Positions 61,196 through 64,000 of a stretch of DNA of 64,000 nt are shown here, one piece after another (position 1 is the first letter of the stretch; each line of letters begins with the position of its first letter). The position numbers and the translations under genes were made by a program. This DNA is from Apostichopus japonicus (lineage: Eukaryota; Echinodermata; Holothuroidea; Aspidochirotida; Stichopodidae). The notes beneath the pieces were generated by a model. The model was not told the origin of the DNA and ran no database searches. It saw nothing but the letters and a program-made list of their open reading frames with translations. The stretch lies in assembly GCF_037975245.1 (NCBI RefSeq), contig NC_092569.1:1839501-1903500 (forward strand). Direction: 5' to 3'.

Positions 61196-64000
61196 CTGTA
61201 TCTCAGTTATACTGGTCAGTCACTTCTTGCTATATCGATTTCAGTCTTTTACGTGAAATAAAAAGAAGGAAAAATAGAAAAGTAATGATTAGCGGACACT
61301 GTGCGGGCCGGTTTCCTGACCTTGGATGTCTGCAGAGGTATTAATAAAAGAGTATTACTGCGGGCAAGGTAATAATCTTAACTTAAATGATACAAGAAAA
61401 AAGACCGGATCTACTTTACAATGCCTGCCTGATCTGTCGTGAGTCGTCGGAACTGTACCAATCAGGCTACCAATACATATACATTCTTCTCAACATAGTA
61501 ATAGTAGTGTCCCCTTCCCAAGAAAAGGGAGCAAAGGACAGGGGAAAACGTGTATGGTTAAATAAATAAATTAATTAATAAATAACAAATAAGTAACAAA
61601 AATAAATAAGAAACAAAGAAAACTTTCATACTTCTCATCACTTACTAGAACTAACGAAAATGTTTCACAGGTAGAATGATCGACTACTGGGAGCACATTA
61701 GCCGGAGGGAGGAGGGGGGGTGGGGGCGAAGGTTCGTTAACTGTAACCACGATAGTTTGCTATTAACAGAAATTTCAGAGTAATTTGTACTTTTGTCAAA
61801 AATATTTTTGTACTCGAAAATCGATACGAGAAGACGAAACAAAACTACTTGAAAATGTTGCCGAAGGATTCAAACACTGGATTCCCATCAGGTATCTTCA
61901 CCCTTGATCGCCCCCCTCCCGCCCATGTACAAGCTGCCAACAACAATGTATCCCACCCCATCCCCTTTCCCCCTCCCGCCTCCAAATATCCTCCTAAGCG
62001 TCTGAGCGTTATAAAAGAGTAGATGAAATAAACATTGTTTGCTATAGAGTGAGATTCGAATCATCAATGATGAGGAAAACAAGTCTTACTGTGTACTAAT
62101 CCAATTGTGCTATTGCAATTATTATCAAATTGAACATTCTTCAATAAAACGCTGGGAATTATGTAAAGACTTAGATAACAATGTAACCACGTTTGCTTAT
62201 AGCAAATTTTAGTCGGTTAAAAATCGGTTATATTTCGTTATCGGTTTTACAGCTGTCATTTTATTTTCTCTTCTGGGCTGCTGACACTATTCAAAAGAGA
62301 AGATTCTGATAACAGAGGACAACTGCGCAAATGAATCTTACTCTTAGTACTATATACAAAGCAATTCGATATACTGCGGTTATTGTAAACCATCGCGGAA
62401 TTGCTACCTGTGACCACAGCATGTGGTTATGCGGGACACTACCCAAAACCACAACGATGTTACGACTGCAAACTTCTCACATTCCAGATTAAAGGTGGCG
62501 TGCAGGTTTTATATATATCCTGTAAAATTGATATCAAAGTCTCTGTTAAGATTAAAATTTAAATAAAGAAAAAAAGAGCAAAATATCCAACTGTTACTGT
62601 GAATGAAACAAGACGTCAATCCTTTAGGCGATTATTAGTCCGAATACGGCTGAACACTTTTCTGAGCAAGTATAGTTGTCAATGAACGTATTTCAAACTC
62701 GCAGGTGCATACGGTGCCCGTTGAAAAGAAAACATGCCGTTAGCAGGGCGAGAATTTCCTGGGAGGGGGTCCAAGGAAGGGTGCATGAATTTGTCAGATT
62801 TGGGTGTCTAACTACGGGGCTTTTAGTAGATCTGATTTTATTATCTTAAGATATTAGTCCTTCGGCGGTGCGACCATGTAACGAAGTGCATCCTATAGTG
62901 TTAATGCAAGCGTATAAAGGACACAGTGATTTACCTTATTGATTAAAGCCGTCAGTGTGTCGTATTCATTGAAGGAATAAAAAAAAATCCCACCCATTCC
63001 CCTGTACCTGCTCCCCATTAACCTCTTCGGTAATAGTATTATTTTGCTATATTCAACCTTGGAGAGTGGAACTGGGAGTGGGGAGGAGGGGAGGGGGAGG
63101 GGCTGGAGGTCTTCGTAGTCATGGGTACCATTGGGAGATACGAGGTTGTGAATTGGCAACAAAAGCTTCCAGGATTGAGCTTGTTAGTATTACTCGATTG
63201 GCCACAGATCCTCCAAGCACGGTCTTTTTGGAAATCTTATTTATGGTATTAAATTATTTTATTCTCGTATTTATCGCTTTTGTCGTCACAAATTTTACCA
63301 CTGGTCGTTACGAGACGCTACTCATCATATCCAATAAGAGAATAACTGTTCCAATTGCCAGTCAGTAACGACGAATTGTATACGTCCAAGAAATAATGCA
63401 AAAATGTGATTTTTCAAAGTTAGGAATGTCGCCTCCCGGTATGGGAGAACTGCAATGGGAGAACAGTGTGGTCAAAGGTCCTTTGAGACGCCCACCACAT
63501 CCAGTCCCCGCAGTGCCATTCGCATTTTAGGTGAATGACCTTTTCATAAAAATAAAAAAAAAACGATTTGCTAATTTGGTAACCATAATGTAATAAGAGA
63601 TTTGGCTAAGACGAAATTTCTTAATCAGACAGGCTACTCTATTTCGTGCTTTTTTATTCTTTTTCTTTTTAATTCTGCCGATAATGTCTTGCAGTGCTTG
63701 CGGTATAGGCACTGTTTGTATTTCAGAGAATTGCTGAATCGAGTGAAAGGAATGTGGTAACTAAGAAAGGCAACACGAAAGAATATGTAGTCAAGTTTTG
63801 AGAGAAACGTTCATATAACTGCCAACTAGTTAGGACTTATGCATGGGAACGTTTATACACAGTCCTGCGTTGTTTACGCTCGTTCCTTTCCGCAATACGA
63901 AGTACAATAATCAAACACCGTGTTATCACCAACCAAGCTACGCGGGCGAAAGGGGAAGAATGCGGGCAATAATTGTGGTGAAGAACCGCATGCGTTCGTC
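61196..64000. other. Non-coding stretch to the window end
   Basis: A G-rich tract lies at 61705-61725 and 63077-63105. Short frames on both strands (for example 63066-63368) lack recognisable domains. No RNA gene, promoter cluster or ordered repeat was seen. Confidence 0.45.

Overview
The window looks like nuclear DNA of a metazoan, most likely a marine invertebrate. It is AT-rich, has no operons or dense coding, and carries one good Pol III tRNA gene, tRNA-headed SINEs, hAT-type non-autonomous transposons with 8-bp target-site duplications (TSDs), large minisatellites and many G or C homopolymer runs. An echinoderm such as a sea cucumber is a guess from overall style only; nothing seen fixes the taxon. 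All counts and alignments were made by eye.

No protein-coding gene or exon could be recognised. The longest open frames (378 and 445 residues near 37.6-39.2 kb; 326 and 273 residues near 49.1-50.1 kb) are by-products of 20-bp and 22-bp tandem repeats that lack stops in several frames. The remaining short frames show no known domain, no convincing start context and no clear splice structure. The window is best read as an intergenic or intronic, repeat-rich region.

Layout. 0-12 kb: unique AT-rich DNA, a small inverted-repeat element (884-1049), a TAGGCCTA-rich patch (3.2-3.8 kb), a 38-bp repeat pair (4508 and 5260) and a minus-strand SINE (6.29-6.60 kb). 12-16 kb: a 0.3-kb tandem duplication, a CpG-rich CRE/NRF1-like cluster (13.5-13.6 kb) and a plus-strand copy of the same SINE (15.40-15.70 kb). 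19.4-20.6 kb: a diverged satellite of about 182 bp, interrupted by a 262-bp insertion with a 13-bp TSD, long inverted arms and a hammerhead-ribozyme-like core. 21.0-21.4 kb: a 20-bp minisatellite whose larger sister array lies inverted at 37.5-39.0 kb. 25.47 kb: a tRNA-Gly(TCC) gene. 26.3, 31.1 and 42.8 kb: three copies of a hairpin-rich hAT-like miniature element. 34.95-35.47 kb: a foldback element with 48-bp perfect terminal arms around a 22-bp minisatellite. 39.86-39.95 kb: a promoter-like ETS/CRE cluster. 45.2 kb: a 12-bp minisatellite. 47.04 kb: a tRNA-Cys-like sequence. 48.9-50.0 kb: a 22-bp minisatellite with two higher-order periods. 53.5, 54.9 and 59.2 kb: AT and GATA microsatellites. 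57.02-57.42 kb: another hAT-type element with a perfect 8-bp TSD.

The most interesting signals are the hammerhead-like insertion, the foldback element, the multi-hairpin miniature transposon, a dispersed family of short hairpins (at least five copies), the nearly identical 390-bp higher-order repeat, and an apparent excess of the CRE palindrome TGACGTCA (11 sites against about one expected).
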